Source of the DNA: Streptosporangiaceae bacterium
GTDB lineage: Bacteria; Actinomycetota; Actinomycetes; Streptosporangiales; Streptosporangiaceae
DNA: 54,522 nt
NCBI GenBank assembly: GCA_025964715.1
Contig: JAOPYH010000521.1
Coordinates: forward strand, 1 to 54,522
Direction: 5' to 3'
Made by a program: the position numbers and the translations under genes. Below the pieces are notes generated by a model. The model was not told where the DNA came from. It ran no database searches and worked only from the letters and a program-made list of their open reading frames with translations. Each line of letters starts with the position of its first letter. The first letter of the stretch is position 1. Below are positions 1-11,336 of this stretch, in pieces.

Positions 1-1
1 G

Positions 2-1825
2 GTGCCGCCCCGCAGCCGGGGCACGGACGGCACGCGGCCTCGCCGCCCGCGCACAACGGCCTCGGCGCAGCGCGCCCGGCCACGGACTCCCCTCAAGCGG
101 CGTGACCCGGTCAGGCGCCTCAACGTCGGGCTGTTGATCGTCGCCTTCGTGCTCTCGCTGTTCGCCGGCCGGTTGGTGCAGCTGCAGGGCATCGAGTCCC
201 GTCATTACGCCGAGCAGGCGAAACGGCAGCGACTGGACAGGATCGATCTGCCCGCCACCCGCGGTGATATCACCGACGCCCAGGGTGCGAAGCTCGCGAT
301 GACCGTCGAGGCGCAGGCCATCTTCGCCGACCCCGATCTCATCAAGCCCGAACAGCGGCCGCGGATCGTCGCCGCACTGGCGCCGATGCTCGGACTGAAC
401 GCCGCCAAGGTGCTCAAGGCCGTCAGCGCACAGGGCAGCCGGTTCGAATATATCGTGCACGGGATCAAGCCGGACCAGGCCAGGATGGTGCGGGCGCTGG
501 GCTTCACGGGCATCGGGACCCTGCCCGAGTACCGCCGGGTCTATCCCGCTGACACGCTGGCCGCCAATGTGATCGGCTTCGTGAACCGGGCCGGAGAGGG
601 AGGCGCCGGACTGGAGCACGAGATGAACGGGATGCTCGCCGGCCGGGACGGATGGCAGCGAGTCGAGATCAGCCGGGACGGCCAGCACATCCCCATGGGC
701 GAGGACCAGTCACTCAAGCCGGTCCCCGGCCGCGGGCTGCGGCTGAGCCTGCTGAGCGACCTGCAGTTCAAGGCGCAACAGGCGATCGTGAACCAGGTCA
801 AGGCGACCGGGGCGCGCAGCGGCAGCGTCATAGTCATGGACCCGCATACCGGGCACATCCTCGCGATGGCCGTGTCGCCGGGCTTCGACGCGAACAACTA
901 CAGCCAGGCGTCCCTCGGCCAGCTGGCCAATCCCGTCGTCGAGGAGGCGTTCGAGCCCGGCAGCACCAACAAGGTGATCACTGCGGCCGCGGTCATGGAG
1001 AAGGCCGGGATCACGGCCTCGACTCCCTTTACCGTGCCGGACCACATCTACCGAAACGGCAGGAAGTTCGCCGACTCGCACCCGCACGCCACCGAACGGC
1101 TCACCTTCGGCGGCATCCTCGCGACGTCGAGCAACGTCGGCACGATCCTGGCCAGCGAACACATCAGCCCGGACACGCTCTACCAGTTCATGCGCGCCTT
1201 CGGCTTCGGGAGCACCACGGGGGTGAACCTCCCGGGTGAGACCAAGGGCCTGCTCAAACCGCCCGCGCAGTGGTCGGGAACCGACCGGTATCCCATCGCC
1301 TTCGGCCAGACCGTGTCGGTGAGCGCGCTGCAGATGGCGAGCGTCTACGCCACCCTGGCCAACGGAGGCGTACGGGTCGCCCCGACTCTGATCACGGGGA
1401 CCACCGATGCGGAGGGCAACGTGACACCGGCGCCGGCGCCGGCGCAGCGCCGTGTGGTCAGCACGCGAACGGCCAAGGACATCGCCCACATGATCGAAGG
1501 GGTCATCTCGAAGGAGGGGACGGCGCCCGCCGCGCAGATCCCGGGCTACCGGGTCGCGGGCAAGACCGGCACCGCGGAACGCGTGAATCCGAGCTGCGGC
1601 TGCTACCGGAATGGCGGTTACACGGCGTCCTTCGCGGGCTTCGCGCCCGCAGACGACCCCCAGCTCGTCGTCCAGGTCGTGCTGCAGGATCCCAAGAGCG
1701 CGTACTACGGTGGCGAGGTGGCCGCGCCGGTGTTCAAGGATGTCATGTCCTTCGCGCTGGAGACGCGGAAGGTGCCGCCCACCGGGAGTAGATCACCGAA
1801 GATCGAGATCTACGCCCGCGGCTGA
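2..1825 (+). CDS. ftsI: Class B penicillin-binding protein, septal transpeptidase FtsI (PBP3)
   Basis: Septal peptidoglycan D,D-transpeptidase, the partner of FtsW. A short basic cytoplasmic N-terminus leads to one membrane anchor (about residues 43-63). A class B dimerisation region follows, then the transpeptidase domain. Its three active-site motifs are visible: STNK with nucleophile S321 and K324, SSN at 376-378, and KTG at 521-523. About 607 residues and no PASTA repeats is the normal FtsI layout. A C-x-C pair (C532/C534) follows KTG. The GTG used here is at base 2 of the window, so no ribosome binding site can be seen and the true start may lie upstream. The gene lies 91 bp before murE at the head of the visible division cluster. 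Confidence 0.93.
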   Translation: MPPRSRGTDGTRPRRPRTTASAQRARPRTPLKRRDPVRRLNVGLLIVAFVLSLFAGRLVQLQGIESRHYAEQAKRQRLDRIDLPATRGDITDAQGAKLAMTVEAQAIFADPDLIKPEQRPRIVAALAPMLGLNAAKVLKAVSAQGSRFEYIVHGIKPDQARMVRALGFTGIGTLPEYRRVYPADTLAANVIGFVNRAGEGGAGLEHEMNGMLAGRDGWQRVEISRDGQHIPMGEDQSLKPVPGRGLRLSLLSDLQFKAQQAIVNQVKATGARSGSVIVMDPHTGHILAMAVSPGFDANNYSQASLGQLANPVVEEAFEPGSTNKVITAAAVMEKAGITASTPFTVPDHIYRNGRKFADSHPHATERLTFGGILATSSNVGTILASEHISPDTLYQFMRAFGFGSTTGVNLPGETKGLLKPPAQWSGTDRYPIAFGQTVSVSALQMASVYATLANGGVRVAPTLITGTTDAEGNVTPAPAPAQRRVVSTRTAKDIAHMIEGVISKEGTAPAAQIPGYRVAGKTGTAERVNPSCGCYRNGGYTASFAGFAPADDPQLVVQVVLQDPKSAYYGGEVAAPVFKDVMSFALETRKVPPTGSRSPKIEIYARG

Positions 1826-1835
1826 CCAAGGCGGG

Positions 1836-1841
1836 TACTCT
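1836..1841 (+). promoter_or_regulatory. -10-like box TACTCT upstream of murE
   Basis: TACTCT lies exactly 6 bp before a GTG (1848-1850) that is in frame with murE. This is the spacing seen at actinobacterial leaderless genes. No good -35 is visible. If it is active, murE has a promoter of its own between ftsI and murE, and its protein begins 23 residues earlier than annotated here. Confidence 0.4.
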
Positions 1842-1916
1842 CTCGCCGTGGCCCCAGCAGTAACCCGACAACAGCGTCCGAGCTATACCAACCTGTCCTG
1901 TACGGAAAGAACAGTC

Positions 1917-3470
1917 ATGCGCCCGACGACCAACCCAGCCCGGCCGCTGGCCGGGCTCGCGCGGCTGCTTGACCCAGGGAACGCGAAGAGAACCGCCGAG
2001 GCATCCGCCGGGGTGACGGTCGCCGGCATCACTCACGACTCGCGCAAGGTGCTCCCCGGTGACCTGTACGTAGCCCTGCCCGGCAGCAGCTTCCACGGCG
2101 CCGAGTTCGCCCCCCAGGCGGCCGAAGCGGGCGCCGTGGCGATTCTCACCGACCCGGCGGGCCGGGAGAGGGCCGGCAGGGCGGGCCTGCCGGTCCTCGT
2201 GGTGGACCGCCCCCGCGAGGTGCTCGGGACCGCCGCCGCCTGGGTGTACGGCGAGCCCGCCCGCGATCTGACGCTCATCGGAGTGACGGGGACCAGCGGC
2301 AAGACCACCACGGTCTATCTGCTCGAGGCCGGGCTCCGCGCGGCCGGTGCGGAGACCGGTGTCATCGGGACGGTCGAGACCCGCATCGGCGGCACCCGCC
2401 TGGCCAGCGCTCTCACCACTCCCGAGGCCACCGACCTGCACGCGATCTTTGCCATGATGCGGGAGCGGCACGTCGGGGCCGCCGCCATGGAGGTCTCCAG
2501 TCACGCCCTCGAGCAGGGCCGGGTGGGCGGCGCCTTCTACGACGTCGCGATCTTCACGAACCTGTCGCAGGACCACCTGGACTACCACCCCACGATGGAA
2601 GATTACTTCGCGGCCAAGGCGCGGCTCTTCACTCCCGCCTACTGCCGTACGGGCGTGGTCAACCTGGACGATCCGTACGGACGGAGACTGCTCGACGTCG
2701 CCGGCGTGCCACTGACGAGCGTCTCGGCCAGCGGCGACGCCGCCGCGGACTGGCGTGCCCAGGACGTGCGCCTGGGCACCGACGGAAGCGTCTTCCGGAT
2801 CGTCGGACCGGGCGGCATCGAGGCCGATGCCGCCGTCCGTCTGCCCGGCCCGTTCAACGTGGCGAACGCGCTCACGGCCATCGTCGCGCTCGTCGAGGCG
2901 GGAATCGCCCTACCGACCGCGGTCGACGGCGTCGCCTCGCTGCCCGGTGTGCCGGGCCGGCTGGAGCCCGTCGACGAAGGTCAGGGGTTCGTGGCGCTGG
3001 TCGACTACTCGCACAAGCCCGGTGCGGTCGAGGCCGTGCTGAGCGCGCTGCGGCCGGTCACGGAGGGACGGATCATCCTCGTGCTCGGCTGCGGCGGGGA
3101 CCGGGACAAGGGGAAACGCCCTCTCATGGGCGAAGCGGCCGCCGGGCTCGCCGACGTGGCCATTTTCACCAACGACAACCCCAGGTCCGAGGACCCCCTC
3201 GGGATCCTCGCCGCTATGGTCGAGGGCGGGCTCAAGGTGCCGCAGGACCAGCGCGCGCACGTCATCGTCGAGCCCGACCGCGCGGCCGCGATCAACCTGG
3301 CCGTCGGCCGGGCGCGCCGCGGCGATGTGGTGATCGTCGCCGGCAAGGGACATGAGCAGGGCCAGTACGTCGCCGGGGAGGTGCTGGCCTTCGACGACCG
3401 CGAGGTCCTACGCCGGGCACTGCGGGCGGCGATGGGCATGCACGGCAATGATCGGGGGGTGACGGCGTGA
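1917..3470 (+). CDS. murE: UDP-N-acetylmuramoyl-tripeptide synthetase MurE (meso-diaminopimelate-adding)
   Basis: Cytoplasmic ATP-dependent ligase that adds the third stem-peptide residue to UDP-MurNAc-dipeptide. The ATP-binding GTSGKTT loop is at residues 125-131 (Lys129). The DNPR motif at 420-423 is the signature of enzymes that use meso-diaminopimelate rather than lysine, so the wall is inferred to be DAP-type. The chosen ATG (517 aa) has GGAAAG seven bases upstream. A GTG at 1848 in the same frame, with TACTCT six bases before it, is a credible leaderless alternative; Streptomyces MurE also has a long N-terminus. The stop overlaps the murF start (GTGA). Confidence 0.93.
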   Translation: MRPTTNPARPLAGLARLLDPGNAKRTAEASAGVTVAGITHDSRKVLPGDLYVALPGSSFHGAEFAPQAAEAGAVAILTDPAGRERAGRAGLPVLVVDRPREVLGTAAAWVYGEPARDLTLIGVTGTSGKTTTVYLLEAGLRAAGAETGVIGTVETRIGGTRLASALTTPEATDLHAIFAMMRERHVGAAAMEVSSHALEQGRVGGAFYDVAIFTNLSQDHLDYHPTMEDYFAAKARLFTPAYCRTGVVNLDDPYGRRLLDVAGVPLTSVSASGDAAADWRAQDVRLGTDGSVFRIVGPGGIEADAAVRLPGPFNVANALTAIVALVEAGIALPTAVDGVASLPGVPGRLEPVDEGQGFVALVDYSHKPGAVEAVLSALRPVTEGRIILVLGCGGDRDKGKRPLMGEAAAGLADVAIFTNDNPRSEDPLGILAAMVEGGLKVPQDQRAHVIVEPDRAAAINLAVGRARRGDVVIVAGKGHEQGQYVAGEVLAFDDREVLRRALRAAMGMHGNDRGVTA

Positions 3471-4873
3471 TCGCACTTTCGCTCGCGCAGATCGCTGAGA
3501 TCACCGGGGGCACGATCCTCGGCGGGTCCGCGGAGGTCACGGTGACCGGGCCCGTCGTCATCGACTCCCGCGCCGTGGAGGCCGGCGCGCTGTTCGTCGC
3601 GGTCCGGGGTGAGCGCGTGGACGGCCACGACTTCGCCGCGGCCGCCGTGGCCTCGGGCGCCGCCGGCGTGCTGGCCGAGCGGGCACCTGACGGACCGGAC
3701 CTGCCCACCGTCCTCGTCCGCGACGTGGTGGGCGCGCTGGGCCTGCTGGCGCGCGGAGTGGTCGACCGCCTGCCCCAGGCGACCGTGGTGGGCGTCACGG
3801 GGTCGTCCGGAAAGACCTCTACCAAGGACCTCATCGCCCAGGTCCTCCGCCGCGCCGGCCCGACCGTGGCTCCGGTGGGCTCCTTCAACAACGAGATCGG
3901 ACATCCGCTCACCGCCCTGCGGGCCGACGCCGACACCCGCTACCTGGTGCTGGAGTACAGCGCCCGCGGGATCGGGCACATCGCCTACCTCACCGAGGTG
4001 GCTCCGCCCCGGGTCGGCGTGGTCCTCAACGTGGGCACCGCCCACATCGGCGAGTTCGGCAGCCGCGAGGTCGTCGCCCGGGCCAAGGGCGAGCTCGTCG
4101 AGGCACTGCCGGCGGAGGGCGCGGCCGTGCTCAACGCCGACGATCCGCTCGTCCGGACCATGGCCGCCCGTACCGCCGCGCGGATCGTCACCTTCGGCCG
4201 GGTGCCCGACGCCACCGTCCGCGCCACCGGGGAACGGCTGGACGAAGCGGGACGCCCACGGTTCACGCTCGTGACTCCGGAGGGCGCCCTGCCGGTCTCG
4301 ATGAGGCTGCACGGGTCGCACTCCGTGAGCAACGCGCTCGCGGCGGCGGCCGCCGCTCGTGAGGTCGGCATGCCGCTGCACGAGATCGCCGAGGCGCTGT
4401 CCGAGGCCACGCCGGTGAGCCGCTGGCGCATGGAGGTCAGTGAGCGGAGCGACGGCGTCACCGTGATCAACGACGCCTACAACGCCAATCCCGAGTCGGT
4501 GCGGGCCGCGCTCGACGCGCTCGGGCACATGGCCCGCAAGCGCCGCGCCTATGCGGTGCTGGGCTGGATGGCGGAGCTGGGCGCCGCCTCTGTGTCCGAG
4601 CACGAGAAGATCGGTCAGCACGCCGCCCGGATCGGCGTCGCGGGGCTCATCGTCGTCGGCCAGAACGCTGCGCCGATGCGCGAGGGAGCTGAACAAGTGG
4701 GGTCATGGACAGGAGAGTGCGTGCAGGTGGATGACGTCGGTGCCGCCGTCGCGGCGCTGAACCAGCGGCTCCGGCCGCAGGACGTCGTGCTGGTGAAGGG
4801 GTCCCGCGTCGCGGGGCTCGAGAGGGTCGCCCGGGCTCTGCTCGATGAGCCGAGTGGAGGGGACGGCGCGTGA
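3467..4873 (+). CDS. murF: UDP-N-acetylmuramoyl-tripeptide--D-alanyl-D-alanine ligase MurF
   Basis: Adds D-Ala-D-Ala to the UDP-MurNAc-tripeptide, the last cytoplasmic step before lipid I. A Mur N-terminal domain precedes the ATP loop GSSGKTS (residues 112-118, Lys116). The NDAYNANP motif of MurF follows in the central domain, and a C-terminal Mur ligase domain completes the 468 residues, a normal length. The GTG start overlaps the murE stop by four bases, and the end overlaps the mraY start in the same way, which implies translational coupling within one operon. Confidence 0.95.
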   Translation: MIALSLAQIAEITGGTILGGSAEVTVTGPVVIDSRAVEAGALFVAVRGERVDGHDFAAAAVASGAAGVLAERAPDGPDLPTVLVRDVVGALGLLARGVVDRLPQATVVGVTGSSGKTSTKDLIAQVLRRAGPTVAPVGSFNNEIGHPLTALRADADTRYLVLEYSARGIGHIAYLTEVAPPRVGVVLNVGTAHIGEFGSREVVARAKGELVEALPAEGAAVLNADDPLVRTMAARTAARIVTFGRVPDATVRATGERLDEAGRPRFTLVTPEGALPVSMRLHGSHSVSNALAAAAAAREVGMPLHEIAEALSEATPVSRWRMEVSERSDGVTVINDAYNANPESVRAALDALGHMARKRRAYAVLGWMAELGAASVSEHEKIGQHAARIGVAGLIVVGQNAAPMREGAEQVGSWTGECVQVDDVGAAVAALNQRLRPQDVVLVKGSRVAGLERVARALLDEPSGGDGA

Positions 4874-5928
4874 CCAACATCCTCATCGCCTCGGCGGTGT
4901 CCCTGTTCATCGGCATCGTGGGCACCCCGGTGTGGATCCGGCTCGTCTCGCGTCTCGGCTACGGGCAGATGATCCGTGAGGAGGGACCGAAGGCGCATCT
5001 CAACAAGCGCGGCACCCCGACCATGGGCGGCGCCGTGTTCATCGTCGGATCGCTGTTCGGCTACGCCGCCGCGCACCTGCTGACGGCCACCCCGCCGACC
5101 TGGTCCGGCGTGTTCGTGCTGTTCCTCATGCTGGGCCTGGGGATCGTCGGGTTCGTCGACGACTACATCAAGGTCTTCAAACAGCGCAGTCTCGGCCTGC
5201 GCAGCGGTGCCAAGGCCATCGGGATCGTGCTCATCGGCGTGGTCTTCTCGGTCGGCGTCCTGAACTTCCCCAACGGCTACGACGTCACGCCGGCGACCAC
5301 TCACCTGTCGTTCCTGCGCGACTTCGGGCCCTCGATCGGCCCCTACTTCTTCGTGCTGTGGGCGCTGGTCCTCATCCAGGGGGTCTCGAACGGCGTCAAC
5401 CTCACCGACGGGCTCGACGGTCTCGCCGCCGGCCCGGCCGGCATGGTGCTGGCCGCCTACGTGATCATCGGCAACTGGCAGCTGCGCAACAGCTGCTTCG
5501 ACAACGCCCTCGCACCCAACTGCTACAGCGTGCGGGACCCGCTCGACCTCGCCGTCGTGGCGGCGGCCGTGCTCGGCGGCGTCTTCGGCTTCCTGTGGTG
5601 GAACGCCCCGCCGGCCAAGATCTTCATGGGGGACACGGGCTCGCTCGCCCTCGGCGGCGTCCTCGTCGGCCTGGCCATCACCACGCGCACGCAGTTCCTG
5701 CTGGCCATCCTCGGCGGCCTGATCGTCATCATCACGCTGTCGGTGATCATCCAGGTGGGGGGCTTCAAGGCCACCGGGAAACGGGTGTTCAAGATGGCGC
5801 CGCTGCAGCACCACTTCGAGCTGTCGGGATGGGCCGAGACGACCATCGTCGTGCGCTTCTGGCTGATGTCCGCGCTGTTCGTGGCCATCGGGCTGGGCGT
5901 GTTCTATCTCGAGTGGGTGCCGAAGTGA
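4870..5928 (+). CDS. mraY: Phospho-N-acetylmuramoyl-pentapeptide transferase MraY
   Basis: Polytopic membrane enzyme that transfers phospho-MurNAc-pentapeptide to undecaprenyl phosphate, giving lipid I. Conserved family signatures are visible in order: PTMGG near the N-terminus, the FVDDYIK aspartate pair, [26 protein letters not shown], and a C-terminal QHHFE histidine motif. The length (352 aa) and roughly ten hydrophobic segments fit the family. It overlaps murF and murD by GTGA at both ends. Confidence 0.96.
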   Translation: MTNILIASAVSLFIGIVGTPVWIRLVSRLGYGQMIREEGPKAHLNKRGTPTMGGAVFIVGSLFGYAAAHLLTATPPTWSGVFVLFLMLGLGIVGFVDDYIKVFKQRSLGLRSGAKAIGIVLIGVVFSVGVLNFPNGYDVTPATTHLSFLRDFGPSIGPYFFVLWALVLIQGVSNGVNLTDGLDGLAAGPAGMVLAAYVIIGNWQLRNSCFDNALAPNCYSVRDPLDLAVVAAAVLGGVFGFLWWNAPPAKIFMGDTGSLALGGVLVGLAITTRTQFLLAILGGLIVIITLSVIIQVGGFKATGKRVFKMAPLQHHFELSGWAETTIVVRFWLMSALFVAIGLGVFYLEWVPK

Positions 5929-7316
5929 CGGATGCCCCCTGGATGGACCGGTCGGTCTGCGTGGCCGGCCTGGGCGTGTCCGGCCGTGCCGCCGCGGCGG
6001 TCCTGGCCCGGCGCGGCGCGCGGGTCACGCTGGTCGAGGCCCGCGACGGCGCGGCCCAGCGGGAGCTGGCCGGCCGGCTGCGGTCGCTCGGCGTCACGGT
6101 GCGGCTGGGCGATGGCGACACGCTGCCGCCCGGCACGGACGTCGTCGTGACCTCGCCGGGCTGGCGGCCGGACGCTCCGCTCCTCGGCGCCGCGGCGGCG
6201 GCCGGCGTCGAGATCCTGGGTGAGGTCGAACTCGCCTGGAGGCTGCGCGGGCCGGACGCCGCCCCGTGGCTGGCCATCACTGGTACGGACGGCAAGACCA
6301 CGGTCGTGCAGATGCTGGCCCGCATGCTGACCGCCGCCGGACACAGGACGCTCGCGGTGGGCAACGTCGGCACACCCATCGTCGATGCAGTCCTGGAGCC
6401 CTATGACGTCCTCGCGGTAGAGCTCTCCAGCTTCCAGCTGCACTGGTCGAACTCGCTGGACCCGTACGCCGCGACGGTGCTGAACCTGGCTCCCGACCAC
6501 CTCGACTGGCACGGATCCCTGGAGGACTACGCGAGGGACAAGGCCAAGATCTTCGGTCCGGGCACGCTGGCCGTGGTGAACGCCGACGATGACCGGTCGG
6601 TCCGGCTGGGCGCGGGTGCCGGCGAGCTGGTCGGCTTCACGCTGGGCACGCCGGGGCCGGGGCAGCTCGGCGTCGTCGAGGAGCTGCTGGTCGACCGTGC
6701 CTTCGTGCCGGATCCGGTGCGGGAGGCGGCCGAACTGGCCGAGCTCTCGGACGTACACCCGTTCGCTCCGCACAACGTCGCGAACGCGCTGGCGGCCGCG
6801 GCGCTGGCGCGGGCCTACGGCGTGCCTCCTGAAGCCGTACGCGAGGGGTTGCGGGCGTTCGTGCCCGATCGGCACCGCATCGAGCACATCGCGACGATCG
6901 GTGAGGTCGACTACGTCAACGACTCCAAGGCCACCCAGTCGCACGCGGCGGCGGCCTCGCTGGCGGCCTACCCCTCCGTGGTGTGGATCGCGGGCGGGCT
7001 GCTGAAGGGGCTCGAGGTCGAGGAGCTGGTGGAATCGGCGGCGGAGAGGCTGCGCGGGGTCGTGCTGATGGGCCGGGATCGAGCCCGGATCGCCGAGGCC
7101 CTCAAGCGACACGCGCCTAATATCCCGGTTGTGGACGTCGCGGACACCGACACTGGGGCCATGGACCGCGTCGTGATCGAAGCCACCCGCCTGGCCCGCC
7201 CGGGCGACACTGTTCTGCTGGCGCCCGCGGGCGCCTCCTATGACATGTTCGCGAACTATCCCGCCCGAGGGGACGCCTTCGCCGCGGCCGTACGGCGGCT
7301 CGCCGGGGCGCGGTAG
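5925..7316 (+). CDS. murD: UDP-N-acetylmuramoylalanine--D-glutamate ligase MurD
   Basis: Adds D-glutamate to UDP-MurNAc-L-Ala in the cytoplasm. An N-terminal Rossmann-like segment ([10 protein letters not shown]) is followed by the ATP loop GTDGKTT and by VNDSKATQ, both typical of MurD. The GTG at 5925 overlaps the mraY stop and gives 463 residues. An in-frame ATG lies six codons downstream (5943) and cannot be excluded. ftsW begins nine bases after the stop. Confidence 0.94.
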   Translation: MTDAPWMDRSVCVAGLGVSGRAAAAVLARRGARVTLVEARDGAAQRELAGRLRSLGVTVRLGDGDTLPPGTDVVVTSPGWRPDAPLLGAAAAAGVEILGEVELAWRLRGPDAAPWLAITGTDGKTTVVQMLARMLTAAGHRTLAVGNVGTPIVDAVLEPYDVLAVELSSFQLHWSNSLDPYAATVLNLAPDHLDWHGSLEDYARDKAKIFGPGTLAVVNADDDRSVRLGAGAGELVGFTLGTPGPGQLGVVEELLVDRAFVPDPVREAAELAELSDVHPFAPHNVANALAAAALARAYGVPPEAVREGLRAFVPDRHRIEHIATIGEVDYVNDSKATQSHAAAASLAAYPSVVWIAGGLLKGLEVEELVESAAERLRGVVLMGRDRARIAEALKRHAPNIPVVDVADTDTGAMDRVVIEATRLARPGDTVLLAPAGASYDMFANYPARGDAFAAAVRRLAGAR

Positions 7317-7325
7317 ACGCGCGTC

Positions 7326-8606
7326 ATGACTGCAGCGGCGAATCCTCCCGCGGACCGCGGATACGAGAACGAGGACGAGGGCCATCCCGGCCCACGTGCC
7401 CAGGCGGCGGCCGTCATCGGGCTGCTCGACCGGCCGCTCACCTCCTACTACCTGGTGCTGGGCTGCTCGGTGCTGCTGCTGACCCTCGGCCTGACCATGG
7501 TGCTGTCGGCCTCCAGCGTGAAGCAGCTGCAGGAGACCGGGTCGGCATTCACCCTCCTGCAGAGACAGGCCATGTGGGTCGCCATCGGGCTGCCAATGAT
7601 GTGGCTCGCGGCCAGGCTGGCGCCGAAGGCGTTCCGAACTCTCGCCTATCCGTTGCTGCTGCTCTCGGTGCTGGCCCTGGCGCTCGTACTCGTACCGGGT
7701 CTCGGGCAGACCGCCGGCGGGGCCAAGCGATGGCTGGGCTTCTCCGGCGCCTTCCAGCTCCAGCCGTCCGAACCGGCCAAGCTCGGTCTGGTGCTGTGGG
7801 GGGCCGACCTGCTCGCGCGCAAGGAGAAGCTGCGGCAGCTCACCGAGTGGCGGCACCTGCTGATGCCGCTCCTGCCGGGCACGGGTCTCGTCGTGCTGCT
7901 GGTGATGCTCGGCAACGACCTCGGGACCACGCTCGTCCTCCTGACCATCTTCCTGGCCATGCTGTGGGTCGTCGGCGCACCGGCCCGGCTCTTCGTCGGC
8001 ATCACGGGTCTGATCGGCGTGCTCGTCGCCATCCTCATCGTCGTCGAGCCGTACCGGCTGCGGCGCCTCACCGGGTTTCTGGACCCGACCGGCGACCCTC
8101 TGAAGACCAACTACCAGGGACTTCAGGGTCTCTTCGCGATGGCCTCGGGCGGCTGGTTCGGGACCGGGCTGGGCGAGGGCCGGGCCAAGTGGCAGTACCT
8201 CCCGCACGCGGAAACGGACTTCATCTTCGCGATCATCGGGGAGGAGCTCGGATTGATCGGTACGCTTGTCGTGCTGGGCCTCTTCGGGTTGCTGGCGTAC
8301 GCGGGTCTGCGGATCGCACGGCGGGTCAAGGACCCGTTCATGCGCCTGGCCGCCGCGGGCGCCACCGCCTGGGTGGTGGTCCAGGCCATCGTCAACATCG
8401 GCGCGGTCATCGGTGTGCTCCCCATCACGGGCATCCCCCTGCCGCTGGTCTCCTACGGGGGATCGGCTCTGATCCCGACCCTGATCGCGCTGGGCATGCT
8501 GCTGTCCTTCGCCAAACGCGAACCAGGGGCGAGGCAGGCCCTGGCCGCTCGCGGACCGGGACCTGTGGTCCGGGCCCTAAGCTGGCTTGGCCTGGCGCGG
8601 CGATGA
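7326..8606 (+). CDS. ftsW: SEDS peptidoglycan glycosyltransferase FtsW
   Basis: Membrane glycosyltransferase of the SEDS family that polymerises lipid II at the septum with FtsI. It is 426 residues with about ten membrane segments after a short hydrophilic N-terminus. The conserved loop is visible: the GDP-x-x-TNYQ region, then [31 protein letters not shown] and the [16 protein letters not shown] end. FtsW rather than RodA is inferred from its place between murD and murG. The ATG start lacks a clear ribosome binding site. Confidence 0.94.
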   Translation: MTAAANPPADRGYENEDEGHPGPRAQAAAVIGLLDRPLTSYYLVLGCSVLLLTLGLTMVLSASSVKQLQETGSAFTLLQRQAMWVAIGLPMMWLAARLAPKAFRTLAYPLLLLSVLALALVLVPGLGQTAGGAKRWLGFSGAFQLQPSEPAKLGLVLWGADLLARKEKLRQLTEWRHLLMPLLPGTGLVVLLVMLGNDLGTTLVLLTIFLAMLWVVGAPARLFVGITGLIGVLVAILIVVEPYRLRRLTGFLDPTGDPLKTNYQGLQGLFAMASGGWFGTGLGEGRAKWQYLPHAETDFIFAIIGEELGLIGTLVVLGLFGLLAYAGLRIARRVKDPFMRLAAAGATAWVVVQAIVNIGAVIGVLPITGIPLPLVSYGGSALIPTLIALGMLLSFAKREPGARQALAARGPGPVVRALSWLGLARR

Positions 8607-8721
8607 GTGCGCCGCCCTGCGACAACGGCCCGCTCCGAACGGGGGTCCCGCCGAGCGTCGCCGACGTTCCGGCCGGCCCCGCCTCAGGGGACTGGAAGAC
8701 AACAAGGAGGCGTACCCGAGC

Positions 8722-9810
8722 ATGAGGGTTGTCCTGGCCGGCGGCGGGACCGCTGGACATATCGAGCCCGCTCTCGCCCTTGCCGACGCGCTGCGCCGGG
8801 AGGATCCGACAGCAGAGATCACCTGCCTCGGCACGGAGCGCGGCCTGGAGAGCCGCCTGGTCCCCCAGCGGGGTTACGAGCTGGCGCTGATCCCACCCGT
8901 CCCGCTGCCCCGGACGCTCACCCCGCGGCTGCTCACCGTCCCGGGGCGCCTGCGCGGCGCCATCAACGCGGCGGCCAGTGTGCTGGACCGGGCCAGGGCC
9001 GAGGTGCTCGTCGGCTTCGGCGGCTACGTCGCCACGCCCGGTTATCTCGCCGCCCGCAAGCGGCGGGTCCCCATCATCGTGCACGAGGCCAACCCGCGAC
9101 CGGGGCTGGCCAACCGCCTCGGTGCGCGCTTCACCGAACATGTGGCGGTGTCGCACCAGGACTCTCCGCTGCCGAACGCCTCCTTCGTCGGCATCCCGCT
9201 GCGCCGTGAGATCACCACGCTGGACCGGCTCGCCGTGGGCGACAAGGCTCGCTCGTATTTCGGGCTGATGCCCGACCTGCCGACGCTTCTCATCTTCGGT
9301 GGGTCGCAGGGTGCGCGCTCACTCAACCGCGCCGCGGTGGCGGCCGCCCCCGCGTTCCGGTCCGCCGGCATCCAGGTGCTGCACATCGTGGGCCCGAAGA
9401 ACAACGAGGAGCCGGAGCCCGCCGCCGGACCCCAGTACGTCACGCTGCCCTACTGCGACCGGATGGATCTCGCCTATGCCGCCGCGGACGTGGCCATGTG
9501 CCGGTCGGGCGCGATGACCTGTGCCGAGCTCGCCGCCGTCGGACTTCCCGCCGTGTATGTCCCGCTGCCGCACGGCAACGGCGAACAGCGCCTGAACGCC
9601 GCGCCCATCGTCGCGGGCGGTGGCGGCCTGCTGGTCGAGGACGCCGAGCTCACGCCGGACTGGATCGTGGCCAACCTGCTCCCCGTACTGTCCAACGCCG
9701 AGCAGGTCGCCCGGATGTCGGAGGCGGCGGCGCGACTGGGCCGGCGGGACGCCGACCTTGCTCTCGTCCGCATGGTCTACGACGTGGTCCGCAGCCGGGA
9801 GATCCAGTGA
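8722..9810 (+). CDS. murG: UDP-N-acetylglucosamine--lipid I GlcNAc transferase MurG
   Basis: Membrane-associated GT28-family enzyme that converts lipid I to lipid II. The first glycine loop [12 protein letters not shown] is at the N-terminus. Further on are [12 protein letters not shown], the [10 protein letters not shown] loop and the [16 protein letters not shown] donor-binding segment, all expected for MurG. The start is well fixed by a full AAGGAGG at 8704-8710, eleven bases before the ATG, giving 362 residues. There are 115 bp after ftsW, the largest gap in the mur run, and the stop overlaps murC. Confidence 0.96.
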   Translation: MRVVLAGGGTAGHIEPALALADALRREDPTAEITCLGTERGLESRLVPQRGYELALIPPVPLPRTLTPRLLTVPGRLRGAINAAASVLDRARAEVLVGFGGYVATPGYLAARKRRVPIIVHEANPRPGLANRLGARFTEHVAVSHQDSPLPNASFVGIPLRREITTLDRLAVGDKARSYFGLMPDLPTLLIFGGSQGARSLNRAAVAAAPAFRSAGIQVLHIVGPKNNEEPEPAAGPQYVTLPYCDRMDLAYAAADVAMCRSGAMTCAELAAVGLPAVYVPLPHGNGEQRLNAAPIVAGGGGLLVEDAELTPDWIVANLLPVLSNAEQVARMSEAAARLGRRDADLALVRMVYDVVRSREIQ

Positions 9811-11231
9811 GCCCGGACCCGTCGGCGGAGGCCATCCCCGCCGACCGGCTCGGCAAGGTCCACTTCATCGCCATCGGCGGCGCTGGAATGTCGGGGATCG
9901 CCCGCATCATGCTCAAGCGCGGCATCGCCGTCTCGGGCAGTGACGCCCGTGACTCCGAGTTGCTCGGCCGGCTGGGCGACCTGGGTGCGAAGGTGTTCGT
10001 CGGGCATGCCGCCCAGCACCTCGGCGACGCCGACACGGTGGTAGTGTCCACGGCCATCCGGGACGGCAATCCCGAACTGGTCGCGGCCAGGAAGCGCGGA
10101 CTCAGGGTGATGCACCGTGCCGAGGCGCTGGCGTCGCTCATGGTCGGGCGCCGCGGCGTGGCGGTCGCGGGCACCCATGGCAAGACGAGCACCACCTCGA
10201 TGCTCACCGTGACGCTGCAGCACGCCGGCGCCGACCCGGCCTACTGCATCGGCGGGCAGCTCGTCACCACCGGCCTCGGGGCCGATGAGGGCGGGGGAGA
10301 GGTCTTCGTCGCCGAGGCCGATGAGAGCGACGGCTCCTTCCTTCGGTTCAGCCCGGAGCTCGCGGTCGTGACGAACGTCGAGGCCGATCACCTCGACAAC
10401 TACGGTGGCTTCGATGAGGTCAAGGAGAGCTTCGCCCGTTTCGTCGAGCGAATAGAGCCCGGCGGAGTGCTGGTGGCGGGCGCCGACGACCCGGTGGCGG
10501 TGGAGCTCGCCGAGCTCGGCCGGGCCCGCGGCCTGACGGTACGGACCTATGGCGAGTCACCCGGGGCCGATCTGCGCATCACGGGCTTCGTCCCGCGGGG
10601 GCTCGGCTCGCGGTTCGAGATCAGCGGGCTGGGGGAGGTCGAGCTGGCCGTACCCGGCCGGCACAACGCCCACAATGCGACCGCGGTCGTCGCCGTGGCA
10701 CTGGCTCTGGGCCACGATTTCGAGATCGTCAGGGCCGGGCTCGCCTCCTTCGGGGGCGCCCGCCGGCGGCTGGAGCGCAAGGGCGCTGCCGGCGGAGCCG
10801 AGGTCTTCGACAGCTACGCCCATCACCCGACCGAGCTGACCGCCGACCTGCGGGCCACGCGCGATTACGTGGAACAGAAGGGCTCCGGCCGGATCGTCGC
10901 GGTGTTCCAGCCGCACCTCTACAGCCGCACCCGGTTCTTCGCGGCCGAGTTCGGCGCCGCGCTCGGCCTGGCCGACGTCGTCGTGGTGCTGGACGTCTAC
11001 GGCGCCCGGGAGGATCCCGAGCCCGGGGTGACCGGCCGGCTCGTGGCGGACCAGGTCCCGGACGGGCCGGGCCCGGGCGCCGCGGAGGTGTTCTACGCAC
11101 CCGTCCGGGACGAGGTTCCCGGCCAGGTCGTGGACCTGGCGCGGGCCGGGGACGTCATCATCACGCTCGGCGCCGGTGACGTCACCGAGCTGGGGCCGCT
11201 CATCATGGAGAGGCTCGCCGGACGGGTCTGA
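9807..11231 (+). CDS. murC: UDP-N-acetylmuramate--L-alanine ligase MurC
   Basis: Catalyses the first amino-acid addition to UDP-MurNAc. Family motifs are visible in order: [11 protein letters not shown] near residue 17, [11 protein letters not shown] for ATP, the acidic EADESDGSF segment, DSYAHHPTE and FQPHLYSRT. The GTG at 9807 overlaps the murG stop (GTGA) and gives 474 residues. ftsQ follows after about 105 bp. Confidence 0.95.
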   Translation: MSPDPSAEAIPADRLGKVHFIAIGGAGMSGIARIMLKRGIAVSGSDARDSELLGRLGDLGAKVFVGHAAQHLGDADTVVVSTAIRDGNPELVAARKRGLRVMHRAEALASLMVGRRGVAVAGTHGKTSTTSMLTVTLQHAGADPAYCIGGQLVTTGLGADEGGGEVFVAEADESDGSFLRFSPELAVVTNVEADHLDNYGGFDEVKESFARFVERIEPGGVLVAGADDPVAVELAELGRARGLTVRTYGESPGADLRITGFVPRGLGSRFEISGLGEVELAVPGRHNAHNATAVVAVALALGHDFEIVRAGLASFGGARRRLERKGAAGGAEVFDSYAHHPTELTADLRATRDYVEQKGSGRIVAVFQPHLYSRTRFFAAEFGAALGLADVVVVLDVYGAREDPEPGVTGRLVADQVPDGPGPGAAEVFYAPVRDEVPGQVVDLARAGDVIITLGAGDVTELGPLIMERLAGRV

Positions 11232-11336
11232 CGGTCTGGGCCGCTCTCGGCGTGGTTGCGCGGCTTCGGCCCGGATCGGCGTCATCATCGGAATCAGGCC
11301 CGAGGACGCGGCACCGGGCCGGACGGGCGGACGGTG

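Noticed and set aside
3005..4696. Long minus-strand open frame opposite murE/murF
   Set aside because: Third-position GC bias creates long antisense frames in this genome; the translation is low-complexity His/Arg/Gly-rich and the + strand genes are certain.
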